Assembly: GCA_964617385.1 (NCBI GenBank)
Contig: CAZTYX010000028.1
Location: forward strand, 1-16,540
Direction of reading: 5' to 3'
Length of the DNA: 16,540 nt
Source: JADHMP01 sp964617385
Lineage (GTDB): Bacteria; Bacteroidota; Bacteroidia; Flavobacteriales; Flavobacteriaceae
Both the position numbers and the translations under genes were made by a program. The notes beneath the pieces are model-generated. The model was given only the letters and a program-made list of their open reading frames with translations. It was not told the DNA's origin and did no database searches. Below, piece after piece: positions 7,217 through 14,521 of the stretch; the first letter of the stretch is position 1, and each line of letters begins with the position of its first letter.

Positions 7217-7360
7217 CTACTCATAGCCCAGACCGTTGTATTGAATAGAGGACTTAGTGTTTGCATCTTTATTACTTGCGATTCATAAAAAGCCAGTGTC
7301 CATACACCCAATCGTTAAACCAGCTTCCCCTAAGCGAGGGGAGCGCCAGATTCAACTTTT
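7217..7360. other. Intergenic stretch upstream of the truncated recombinase
   Basis: About 144 bases separate the recombinase from the next gene. On the minus strand they hold a short open stretch ending at about 7204, MQTLSPLFNTTVWAMSSCVS, with no resemblance I recognise to a core-binding domain. There are stops in every minus frame. The only structured element is the inverted repeat at 7326-7342. I see no clear promoter. Confidence 0.4.
7326..7342. repeat. Perfect 6-bp inverted repeat with 5-base loop
   Basis: TCCCCT and AGGGGA enclose the loop AAGCG, with a further possible T-G pair outside. It lies 18 bases beyond the stop of the unknown minus-strand gene 7361-7942, where a terminator would be expected, but no run of T follows it on the minus strand (the next bases read AGCTGGTTT). 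A weak terminator, a recombinase site half or chance are all possible. Confidence 0.4.
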
Positions 7361-7942
7361 TTAAAAGGGTAAGGTATAGGAAAAAGGCGTTAAAGGTTGT
7401 TGGATGGTACCCGAAATTTTTTTCCCATTTTCATCCACTAAATCTAGCGTGAGTTGGGTGTGCTTGGGGGTATTTTTCACATTAATTTTTCCAGCTAACA
7501 ACGCCACACCGGGATAATTAAAATAAGGCCCATCCACTTTGTTTTCATCAAAGGCGAGGGTATAAAACCCAATAGAAGCCTCTCCAATGTTATGCGGCGG
7601 GCGCAGGTCAATAAAATAATCGCCAGAGTTCAGCCCATTATCGTCATTATCGTATAGCAAGAGGCCCATCAACGTTCCCTTGCCTTTTAAATTAAGTGTA
7701 CCATCTTCTTTTTGGCTAAGGGCAATCCCCTCGGAAAGCAGCAATAAAATTTTTAAGTGTCCTTGATATTGATTGCCTGATGGATCTTTTCCCACATTGG
7801 TTAATCCAATGGTGGTAAACCCATGGGGGCTGTTGTCGATTAAAATAGTTTGAGAAACGGAATCTTCCTTTGGGTTGCTACATAAAAAACAGAGGAGCAG
7901 CACCACAACAAGTAGGTATAGCTTTTGAAAAGGGGTCATCAT
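7361..7942 (-). CDS. Unrecognised secreted or lipoprotein-like protein
   Basis: I do not recognise this 193-residue protein. It starts with two adjacent Met codons and a strongly hydrophobic segment (residues 8-20) ending in LLLCFLCSNPKEDS; Cys21 could be lipidated, but Leu before it is not a typical lipobox, so an ordinary signal or membrane anchor is also possible. The mature part is rich in Gly, Asn, Asp and Leu, with short beta-like stretches, for example HGFTTIGLTNVGKD, an acidic YDNDDNGLNSGDYFIDL loop that might bind calcium, and a C-terminal LTLDLVDENGKKISGTIQQPL. This suggests a small beta-sandwich exposed in the periplasm or on the surface. It lies 75 bases downstream of the dehydrogenase gene on the same strand and may share its transcript. 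No function is assigned. Confidence 0.75.
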   Translation of the reverse strand: MMTPFQKLYLLVVVLLLCFLCSNPKEDSVSQTILIDNSPHGFTTIGLTNVGKDPSGNQYQGHLKILLLLSEGIALSQKEDGTLNLKGKGTLMGLLLYDNDDNGLNSGDYFIDLRPPHNIGEASIGFYTLAFDENKVDGPYFNYPGVALLAGKINVKNTPKHTQLTLDLVDENGKKISGTIQQPLTPFSYTLPF

Positions 7943-8017
7943 TTTTATTTAAAGATAGGAATTCTGTAGCGATCTAAACCATTGCGTTGCTCCCAATTTT
8001 TAAGGAGTAAAAAGATT

Positions 8018-8770
8018 TTATTTTTGTCTATGGGCAAGCGTGGCACTGGCTTGTTGGGTGGGGAGTAAGAGCATATCAGCCACATTAACATGGGCTGGTG
8101 CGTGCACCATAAATGCAATGGCCGCTGCCACATCTGCTGCAGAGAGGGGTTGCAAGCCTTCATACACTTTTGCAGCACGGTCTTGATCTCCTTTAAATCG
8201 CACCAAAGAAAACGCGGTTTCTACCATACCGGGATGGATAATGCCTACCCGAATATTTTTCCCAACCAAATCCATACGCAGGCCTTCGGTAAAGGCATCC
8301 ACAGCGGCTTTGCTGCCACAATACACACTGCCTTTTGGATAGGTTTCTTTGGCGGCAATGGAGCCCACATTAATGATCTGTCCAGACCCTTGGGTCAACA
8401 GTTGTGGTAGTAGGGCTTTGGTAACATAGAGCAATCCCTTTAGGTTGCTGTCAATCATGGCTTCCCAATCGTCAATGGATGCAGTTTGAACGGGGTCTAG
8501 ACCATGCGCATTTCCAGCATTGTTAATGACCACATCCACTGGCAAAAAAGATTCAGGAATACGTTCCATAGCTTCAAAAACAGCTTGTTTATTAGCCACA
8601 TCAAACACCAAAAGATGGGCTGTGGTTTGTAGTTCTTGTGCCAATTGCTCTAGTCGTTCAAGGCGTCTTCCACATAAGATAAGTTGGTGGTCTTGCTGGT
8701 CTAATGCTTTTGCTGTGGCCCACCCAATGCCACTACTGGCTCCCGTAATTACAATGGTTTTTTTGCTCAT
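8018..8770 (-). CDS. Short-chain dehydrogenase/reductase, classical type
   Basis: This is a 250-residue classical SDR. The cofactor motif TGASSGIG spans residues 9-16 and is followed by CGRRLERL, whose Arg pair near the end of the second strand points to NADP(H). Also present are NNAG (83-86), Asn109 in DSNLKG, Ser137 in NVGSIA, and the catalytic Tyr150 and Lys154 in YCGSKAA. The tail HPGMVETAFSLVRFKGDQDRAAKVYEG followed by L..ADVA.AI.FM resembles the YdfG-type serine/3-hydroxy acid dehydrogenases, so oxidation of a small hydroxy acid is plausible, but SDR substrate calls from sequence are weak. The gene is divergent from the Bat operon, and the unknown gene at 7361-7942 lies downstream on the same strand. 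Confidence 0.93.
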   Translation of the reverse strand: MSKKTIVITGASSGIGWATAKALDQQDHQLILCGRRLERLEQLAQELQTTAHLLVFDVANKQAVFEAMERIPESFLPVDVVINNAGNAHGLDPVQTASIDDWEAMIDSNLKGLLYVTKALLPQLLTQGSGQIINVGSIAAKETYPKGSVYCGSKAAVDAFTEGLRMDLVGKNIRVGIIHPGMVETAFSLVRFKGDQDRAAKVYEGLQPLSAADVAAAIAFMVHAPAHVNVADMLLLPTQQASATLAHRQK

Positions 8771-8886
8771 TATTTAAAAAATAGCGTTATTTTTCTAGTC
8801 TAAATTAGAAACTTAAAAAAGGCTGCAAACCCAGTGTCCCCTCATTTTTTAACCAATTATTAACAACATTGGGAAAATTAAATTTT

Positions 8887-8894
8887 CAAATTTG
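8887..8894 (+). promoter_or_regulatory. Weak candidate -7 element before the Bat operon
   Basis: CAAATTTG, followed by CA, differs from TAnnTTTG at one position and lies 30 bases before the MoxR ATG, in the 153-base divergent spacer 8771-8923. A TTG at 8869-8871 is only 15 bases upstream, shorter than the usual ~19, so the -33 match is poor. The spacer is otherwise AT-rich and featureless and must also carry the promoter of the dehydrogenase gene. Confidence 0.35.
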
Positions 8895-8923
8895 CATTCC
8901 AAAATAAAATTGCAAAGAAATTT

Positions 8924-9928
8924 ATGGAAGAAACGAACAATACCATGGACATTAAAGCGATTAATGAAAAGATAGCTGAAGAAAGTGCTTTTGTGGATCT
9001 ACTCACTATGGAAATAAATAAGGTTATAGTGGGTCAGAAAGAGATGGTGGAGCGCCTCATTATTGGTCTGCTGGGTCGGGGTCATATTCTTTTAGAAGGG
9101 GTGCCAGGTTTGGCCAAAACCCTTGCCATCAATACGTTAAGTCAAGCTGTTAAGGGAAGTTTTAGTCGGATTCAGTTTACTCCCGATTTGCTGCCAGCCG
9201 ATGTTGTGGGCACCATGATTTACAACATTAAGGAAAATGATTTTTCCATAAAAAAGGGGCCGGTTTTTGCCAATTTTGTGTTGGCTGATGAGATTAATCG
9301 TGCTCCGGCCAAGGTGCAATCGGCCTTGTTAGAGGCCATGCAAGAAAAACAAGTGACCATTGGCGACACTACCTTTAAATTGCCTCAACCCTTTTTGGTA
9401 ATGGCCACTCAAAACCCCGTAGAGCAAGAAGGAACCTATCCGCTCCCAGAAGCGCAAGTAGACCGTTTTATGCTTAAGGCAGTTATCGATTACCCCAAAA
9501 TTTCAGAGGAACAACAAATTGTGCGTAACAATTTGGGGGGGAAAACAGAAACGGTAAAAGCCGTAGTAAACACCAAACAAATTTTGACTGCTCAAGAAGC
9601 TGTTGGTGGAGTGTATATGGATGAGAAAATAGAAAAATACATCCTTGATTTAATTTTTGCCACCCGCTACCCAGAACAATATCAATTAGAAAAAATTAAA
9701 CCTTTAATCAGTTTTGGAGCCTCTCCAAGGGGGAGCATCAACCTGGCAACAGCTTCTAAATGCCATGCCTTTTTAAAGCACAGGGGCTATGTGATTCCTG
9801 AAGACGTGCGGGCTGTGATTTATGATGTGCTGCGCCACCGCATTGGGTTGACCTATGAAGCGGAAGCCGAAAACATTACCACAGAAGATCTTATTGGTCA
9901 AATCATCAACGAGGTTGCCGTTCCTTAG
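8924..9928 (+). CDS. moxR: MoxR-family AAA+ ATPase, first gene of the Bat operon
   Basis: This 334-residue protein is a MoxR AAA+ ATPase. Walker A is GVPGLAKT (59-66, Lys65), Walker B is VLADEINR (Asp122, Glu123), sensor 1 is the ATQNP region (Asn164), and the NPVEQEGTYPLPEAQVDRFMLK arginine-finger segment follows. The lid domain shows ISFGASPRGSINLATASKCHAF with sensor 2 and ends in DVRAVIYDVLRHRIGLTYEA. MoxR ATPases act as chaperone-like factors that work with VWA-domain proteins to mature or insert metal into client complexes. Here all the usual partners follow on the same strand: DUF58, BatA, BatB, BatC and BatD. The 39-base gap to the DUF58 gene is the largest inside the operon. A second in-frame ATG at 8945 is possible, but the first is kept. 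Confidence 0.95.
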   Translation: MEETNNTMDIKAINEKIAEESAFVDLLTMEINKVIVGQKEMVERLIIGLLGRGHILLEGVPGLAKTLAINTLSQAVKGSFSRIQFTPDLLPADVVGTMIYNIKENDFSIKKGPVFANFVLADEINRAPAKVQSALLEAMQEKQVTIGDTTFKLPQPFLVMATQNPVEQEGTYPLPEAQVDRFMLKAVIDYPKISEEQQIVRNNLGGKTETVKAVVNTKQILTAQEAVGGVYMDEKIEKYILDLIFATRYPEQYQLEKIKPLISFGASPRGSINLATASKCHAFLKHRGYVIPEDVRAVIYDVLRHRIGLTYEAEAENITTEDLIGQIINEVAVP

Positions 9929-9967
9929 AACGCTACCATTTCACCCAATTTGATTCCAAAAAACGCT

Positions 9968-10834
9968 ATGGATACCAAAGCGCTTTTAAAAAAAGTTCGA
10001 AAAATCGAAATCAAAACAAGTCGCCTTAGCGACCATATTTTTGGGGGAGAATATCATTCTACCTTTAAGGGGCGTGGCATGACCTTTAGTGAGGTGCGTC
10101 AATATCAATATGGTGATGATGTTAGAGCTATAGATTGGAATGTTACAGCACGCTATAACGAACCTTTTGTGAAGGTGTTTGAAGAAGAGCGGGAATTAAC
10201 CTTAATGCTTTTGGTGGATGTGAGCGGCTCAGAAATGTTTGGAACACACACCCAATTTAAAAGGGAAATATTAACCGAAATTTCAGCCACGTTAGCATTC
10301 TCGGCTCTTCAAAACAACGACAAAGTGGGGGTCTTGCTTTTTTCCGATCAAGTGGAATTATTTATTCCCCCAAAAAAAGGACGATTCCATGTTTTACGTA
10401 TCATCCGAGAGTTGCTTGAATTTAAACCCCAAAATAAAAAAACCAATATCAGTACGGCTCTTGAGTTTTTATCGGGGATTCTAAAAAAGAAAGCCATTGT
10501 GTTTTTGTTATCCGATTTTATAGATAAAGACTATGAAACCACCTTGCGTATTGCCGCCAAAAAGCACGACTTAACAGGCATCAGGGTGTTTGATGCCAAG
10601 GAAGAACGCATGCCTAATTTGGGGCTTATTCCTATGATTGACGCTGAAACGGGTCGTACCCAATGGGTCAATACACAATCAAAAAAAGTACGGCTGCAAT
10701 ATGAAAAGACCTATTTGGAGCAAAAGGCAACTTTTGAAGATTTGTTTAGACGCAACGGCGCTGGCACCATCAGCTGCCGAGTGGATGAGAGTTATGTAAA
10801 AAAACTGTTGAGCTATTTTAAAGCCCGTATATAA
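9968..10834 (+). CDS. DUF58 domain protein
   Basis: I start at the ATG at 9968, giving 288 residues; an upstream TTG at 9950 adds six residues that look like leader. The DUF58 signature GRGMTFSEVRQYQYGDDVRAIDWNVTAR occupies residues 35-62. A VWA-like core follows, opening with LLVDVSGSEMFG, where Asp84, Ser86 and Ser88 form the D-x-S-x-S metal-site pattern. There is no signal or membrane helix, so the protein is predicted to be cytoplasmic. DUF58 proteins are almost always next to MoxR ATPases and are thought to serve as their adaptor or client-binding partner; the biochemical role is not firmly known. It is followed after five bases by the 540-residue membrane protein. Confidence 0.94.
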   Translation: MDTKALLKKVRKIEIKTSRLSDHIFGGEYHSTFKGRGMTFSEVRQYQYGDDVRAIDWNVTARYNEPFVKVFEEERELTLMLLVDVSGSEMFGTHTQFKREILTEISATLAFSALQNNDKVGVLLFSDQVELFIPPKKGRFHVLRIIRELLEFKPQNKKTNISTALEFLSGILKKKAIVFLLSDFIDKDYETTLRIAAKKHDLTGIRVFDAKEERMPNLGLIPMIDAETGRTQWVNTQSKKVRLQYEKTYLEQKATFEDLFRRNGAGTISCRVDESYVKKLLSYFKARI

Positions 10835-10839
10835 TAGAG

Positions 10840-12462
10840 ATGAAAAAGCAATTGCTTATCGGTTTCTGTTTTGTTTGGAGTGGGCTTTTTGCCCAGAACA
10901 CGAGTATTGAAGCAACGGTAGATTCTACAACAGTACAGCTGGGGGGACAGGTGAATTATACACTACAAGTCAAAACCGATTCCCTTGCAAAGGTTGTTTT
11001 TCCTGAAAGCTTCTCTTTTGCGCCTTTTGAGATTTTGGAAGCAAGCCCTATTGACACCATACGTGCTCAGAGCCATTATTTATATACCCGCAAATTTGCC
11101 CTCATTCAATTTGATTCTGGGAATTACTTTTTGCCGCAGCAGCAAGTTTTGGTAGACGGTTTCTCAAAGTTTGCAGAACCCATTGCCATTCGAGTAAATC
11201 CGGTGGTGGTAGATACGCTAAAGCAAAACCTATATGCCATTAAACCTTTGCAGGCTGTTGCTAAAAATTATGATCAACTCATCGCACAAATTGTTTTGGG
11301 GCTGCTAGGAACCCTCTTGATTTTGGGGCTACTTTATGTTTATATTTTCCAGAAAAAACGCAAAGAAGAACGACTTAAAGCCTTGCCTCCTTTCGAAAAA
11401 GCATTGGAAGAATTGGAAGAATTAGCTGCTACGAACCCAGCTTTACAAGAAGAATTTAAAGATTATTATTCCAAACTCACCGATGTGGTGCGCCGCTATT
11501 TAGAAGAAGAGGCCAAAATTGATGCACTTGAAAGTACCTCAGACCAGTTATTGCTTAAACTCGAAGCGCTGCGAGAAACCGGTGATTTGATTTTAGAAAA
11601 AGAAACCTTAAAATCCTTTCGTACGGTGTTGCAAAATGCAGATTTGGTAAAATTTGCAAAATCCCTACCCGATGTGCGCCACGCCGATGCAGATCGAAAC
11701 ACAATAAAAGCTATTGTGATTGAAACCCAAGAAGTGCTGCCAGAACCTACCGAAGAAGAATTGCGTCAAGAGGCAGCATATCAAGAAATGATGGCTAAAA
11801 AAGCCCGTAAAAGACAACTCTTTCGTCTTGGTGTTGCAGCAATTGGTCTAGCGTTGGTGGCTTTATTTTCTTCCATGGCTTATTTTGGATATTATCCCGT
11901 GCGGGACACCCTGTTGGGCTATCCTACCAAAAAATTGGAAAGAGCTCAATGGATCAAAAGTCAATATGGCACACCCCCTTTGGTGCTCGAAACACCAGAC
12001 GTATTAATGCGTGTGCCCACAGAACAAAAAGCCCGCACTCAATTTGCTATGGGCACTTTTGACAGTCCTTTTTATATTGATTTACGCTTTGATTTTCCCA
12101 AACCATCCGCCACCAAAGCTCAAGATTCTTTGGCCAATCCCTTACAAGCCGATAGTGCTAAAGCCCAAGAATTAGTGAACGCCATAATTTCAAATTTTGA
12201 AACTGCAGGGGCGGTCAATATTTTAATAAAACAAGAGCCACAAACTGCCCCTAGTGGTGTGCCTCTATCCAAAATATACGGCACCTTAGACTATCCCAAA
12301 AAGGGGAGTAAAACAAGGGTAAGGTGCAATTTTTCGGCCTACCTAATCACTTTTGAAGAGGGAACCATAACCCTTACCATGATGTATGAAAAGGAAGATC
12401 GATATGGCACTCAAATTGAACAACGAATCATTAACAGCCTTGCGCTAATAGAATCATTATAG
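10840..12462 (+). CDS. Bat-operon membrane protein with BatD-like N-terminus and C-terminal extracytoplasmic domain
   Basis: This 540-residue protein has a signal (1-18, ending LFAQ) and a periplasmic beta-rich domain (about 20-125) that resembles the N-terminal oxygen-tolerance domain of BatD. A membrane helix follows at 147-170, then a charged cytoplasmic helical region (171-326) with ALPPFEKALEELEEL and DYYSKLTDVVRRYLEEE, as in DUF4381-type Bat proteins. A second helix at 327-350 leads to a C-terminal extracytoplasmic domain of about 190 residues ending YGTQIEQRIINSLALIESL. The same layout is usual at this place in flavobacterial Bat operons, between the DUF58 and batA genes, where it is mostly annotated as hypothetical. 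It probably links the cytoplasmic MoxR/DUF58 pair to periplasmic parts. Spacing of five bases on either side supports co-transcription. Confidence 0.8.
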   Translation: MKKQLLIGFCFVWSGLFAQNTSIEATVDSTTVQLGGQVNYTLQVKTDSLAKVVFPESFSFAPFEILEASPIDTIRAQSHYLYTRKFALIQFDSGNYFLPQQQVLVDGFSKFAEPIAIRVNPVVVDTLKQNLYAIKPLQAVAKNYDQLIAQIVLGLLGTLLILGLLYVYIFQKKRKEERLKALPPFEKALEELEELAATNPALQEEFKDYYSKLTDVVRRYLEEEAKIDALESTSDQLLLKLEALRETGDLILEKETLKSFRTVLQNADLVKFAKSLPDVRHADADRNTIKAIVIETQEVLPEPTEEELRQEAAYQEMMAKKARKRQLFRLGVAAIGLALVALFSSMAYFGYYPVRDTLLGYPTKKLERAQWIKSQYGTPPLVLETPDVLMRVPTEQKARTQFAMGTFDSPFYIDLRFDFPKPSATKAQDSLANPLQADSAKAQELVNAIISNFETAGAVNILIKQEPQTAPSGVPLSKIYGTLDYPKKGSKTRVRCNFSAYLITFEEGTITLTMMYEKEDRYGTQIEQRIINSLALIESL

Positions 12463-12464
12463 GA
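12461..12464 (+). promoter_or_regulatory. Shine-Dalgarno-like AGGA before batA
   Basis: AGGAACG directly precedes the batA ATG (12468), partly overlapping the stop of the upstream gene. Such motifs are uncommon in Bacteroidetes, so this is recorded as unusual rather than as proof of use. Confidence 0.35.
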
Positions 12465-12467
12465 ACG

Positions 12468-13472
12468 ATGTGGGAAGGTGTTTATTTTGCGAATCCTGAA
12501 TATTTATGGATGCTGTTGCTATTGCCGCTAGTTAGTGTGTGGTATTATTTTACGGCAAAAAAAATACAAGCGAGACTCACCATTTCTTCTTTACAGGCGT
12601 TTGCAAAGGGCGGTTCTTTCTTGGCAAAACTCAGGCCGTTTCTATTTCTCATAAGGCTTTTGGCCTTGGCATTTATCATTCTTGGCATTGCTCGCCCTCA
12701 AACAGTTGATGTTTCTGTGCGCACCAAAACCAATAAAGGTATTGACATAATAATGGCCATTGACATTTCATCCAGTATGTTGGCTCAAGATTTAAAACCA
12801 GATCGTTTGAGTGCACTCAAAAGGGTGGCTTCTGCATTTGTAGACGATCGTCTTTCAGACCGTATTGGACTGGTGGTCTATGCCGGTGAAAGCTACACAA
12901 AAACCCCCATAACCAGCGACAAAAATATTGTCAAAAAAGCCCTTTCAGAAATCGTCTATGAGGGTGTGATTGAAGATGGAACAGCCATAGGCATGGGTTT
13001 GGCTACAGCAGTAAACCGCTTAAAAGACAGTCGGGCAAAAAGCAAAGTGATTATTTTATTGACCGATGGGGTTAATAATTCCGGTTTTATTGATCCAAAA
13101 ATTGCCACCGAGTTGGCGGTGGAATTTGGTATTAAAACGTATACCATTGGTCTAGGGAGCAATGGGACTGCAAGGGCTCCCGTGGGTATTTTGCCCAATG
13201 GCAAATTTCAATACGGCATGACCAAAGTTGAAATTGACGAAGCCTTACTAGAAGAAATTGCAAACGCCACGGGGGGGCTTTATTTTAGAGCCACAGACAA
13301 TAAAAAATTAGAAGAAATTTATGCTGAAATAAATAAACTTGAAAAAACAGAAATCGAAGAATTTAAATACTATAACTATCAGGAAAAGTATCGAATTCTA
13401 ATCCTGTTGGCACTCGGTTTGTTGGGTATAGAATGGATTTTAAGAAACACTATTTTTAAGAGTTTTATATAA
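12468..13472 (+). CDS. batA: BatA, membrane-anchored VWA protein
   Basis: This 334-residue protein has the Bat VWA architecture: an N-terminal helix pair (FANPEYLWMLLLLP at about 8-28 and LFLIRLLALAFIILG at about 58-73), a von Willebrand A domain at about 90-290, and a C-terminal helix (RILILLALGLLGIEWILRN). The MIDAS is intact: D99-I-S-S-S103 in AIDISSSM, Thr172 in EDGTAIGMGL and Asp200 in LTDGVNNSG, so it should bind Mg2+ or Mn2+ and dock a partner through it. BatA of Bacteroides was linked to aerotolerance and envelope function. The next gene, batB, is a paralogue 2 bases downstream; the two are expected to work as a pair with the MoxR ATPase. Confidence 0.94.
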   Translation: MWEGVYFANPEYLWMLLLLPLVSVWYYFTAKKIQARLTISSLQAFAKGGSFLAKLRPFLFLIRLLALAFIILGIARPQTVDVSVRTKTNKGIDIIMAIDISSSMLAQDLKPDRLSALKRVASAFVDDRLSDRIGLVVYAGESYTKTPITSDKNIVKKALSEIVYEGVIEDGTAIGMGLATAVNRLKDSRAKSKVIILLTDGVNNSGFIDPKIATELAVEFGIKTYTIGLGSNGTARAPVGILPNGKFQYGMTKVEIDEALLEEIANATGGLYFRATDNKKLEEIYAEINKLEKTEIEEFKYYNYQEKYRILILLALGLLGIEWILRNTIFKSFI

Positions 13473-13474
13473 TT

Positions 13475-14521
13475 ATGTATCAATTAGACGCACCCGATTA
13501 TTTTTATTTCTTGGCTTTATTGCCCGTGTTTTGGGTGGCTTTCTTTATTGTGCGCCGTTGGAAGAAAAAAACCCAAGAGGCTTTTGCTGGAACAGCCTTG
13601 TTGGATGCGCTTAGCCCCGATCGTTCTTTTTTTAAACCGGGATTAAAACTTTTATTAATCAGTTTAGGAGTGGTCTTGTTGGTGATGGGATTAGTGAACC
13701 CAAAAATAGGCACACAGTTAGAAACCGTTAAAAGAGAAGGGGTTGACATAGTGTTTGCCATAGATGTGTCTAAAAGTATGCTTGCAGAAGACATAGCACC
13801 CAACCGATTAGAAAAATCAAAACGCTTGGTATCGGCCATATTAAATCAATTGGCCAGTGATCGTGTGGGTATTGTGGCCTATGCCGCACAAGCGGTGCCG
13901 CAATTGCCCATTACTACAGACTATGGCGCAGCCAAAATGTTTCTCCAAGCTTTAAACACCGAAATGCTCTCTTCTCAAGGCACGGCCTTAGACAAAGCCA
14001 TAGATCTTTCAGGCAGTTTTTTTGATGATGCAGATCAAACGAATCGGGTCATATTTTTAATTTCGGATGGAGAAGATCATTCTGATGATGCTGCTAATGC
14101 TGCCGAACGTGCCGCTGCCTTAGGAATTAAAATTTTTACCTTTGGGGTAGGCACCGACCAAGGAGGTCCCATTCCGATCAAAAACAGAGGGGTGATTGAC
14201 TCCTACAAAAAAGATGCAGAAGGAGAGGTGGTTATAACAAAAAGAAACCCCACTGTCTTAGAACAAATTGCACGAGCCACAGAGGGTGCCTATCAAGATG
14301 GAAACAACACTCAAGAGGTGTTAGATTTTGTGTCTCAAACGTTAAAAGACATGGATAAAAAGGAATTTGAGGCCAAAAAATTTGTGAGCTATAAAGACCG
14401 TTTTCAGCCTTTTTTAATGGGGTCTTTATTTTTTCTGATATTGGAATTACTTTTGTTTGAAACCAAAACAAAATGGATACAAAAATTAAATTTGTTTAAT
14501 GAAAATGAGAAGTCAGTTTAG
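13475..14521 (+). CDS. batB: BatB, membrane-anchored VWA protein
   Basis: At 348 residues this is a close counterpart of BatA: N-terminal helices at about 8-26 and 57-73, a VWA domain at about 88-290, and a C-terminal helix (FLMGSLFFLILELLLFE). The MIDAS residues are Asp97, Ser99 and Ser101 in AIDVSKSM, Thr170 in SSQGTALDKA and Asp198 in LISDGEDHSDD. Compared with BatA it has a different linker before the last helix and a shorter, more basic N-terminus. It probably forms a complex with BatA across the inner membrane with the VWA domain on the periplasmic side, as inferred from its topology. Its 3' end overlaps the batC start by 23 bases, so BatC translation is likely coupled to it. Confidence 0.94.
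   Translation: MYQLDAPDYFYFLALLPVFWVAFFIVRRWKKKTQEAFAGTALLDALSPDRSFFKPGLKLLLISLGVVLLVMGLVNPKIGTQLETVKREGVDIVFAIDVSKSMLAEDIAPNRLEKSKRLVSAILNQLASDRVGIVAYAAQAVPQLPITTDYGAAKMFLQALNTEMLSSQGTALDKAIDLSGSFFDDADQTNRVIFLISDGEDHSDDAANAAERAAALGIKIFTFGVGTDQGGPIPIKNRGVIDSYKKDAEGEVVITKRNPTVLEQIARATEGAYQDGNNTQEVLDFVSQTLKDMDKKEFEAKKFVSYKDRFQPFLMGSLFFLILELLLFETKTKWIQKLNLFNENEKSV

Noticed and set aside
8090..8410. Plus-strand open frame of 106 codons opposite the short-chain dehydrogenase
   Set aside because: The minus-strand frame has the complete SDR motif set; this one has none that I recognise.
13504..13839. Minus-strand open frame of 111 codons opposite batB
   Set aside because: Overlaps the conserved MIDAS region of batB; no features of its own.
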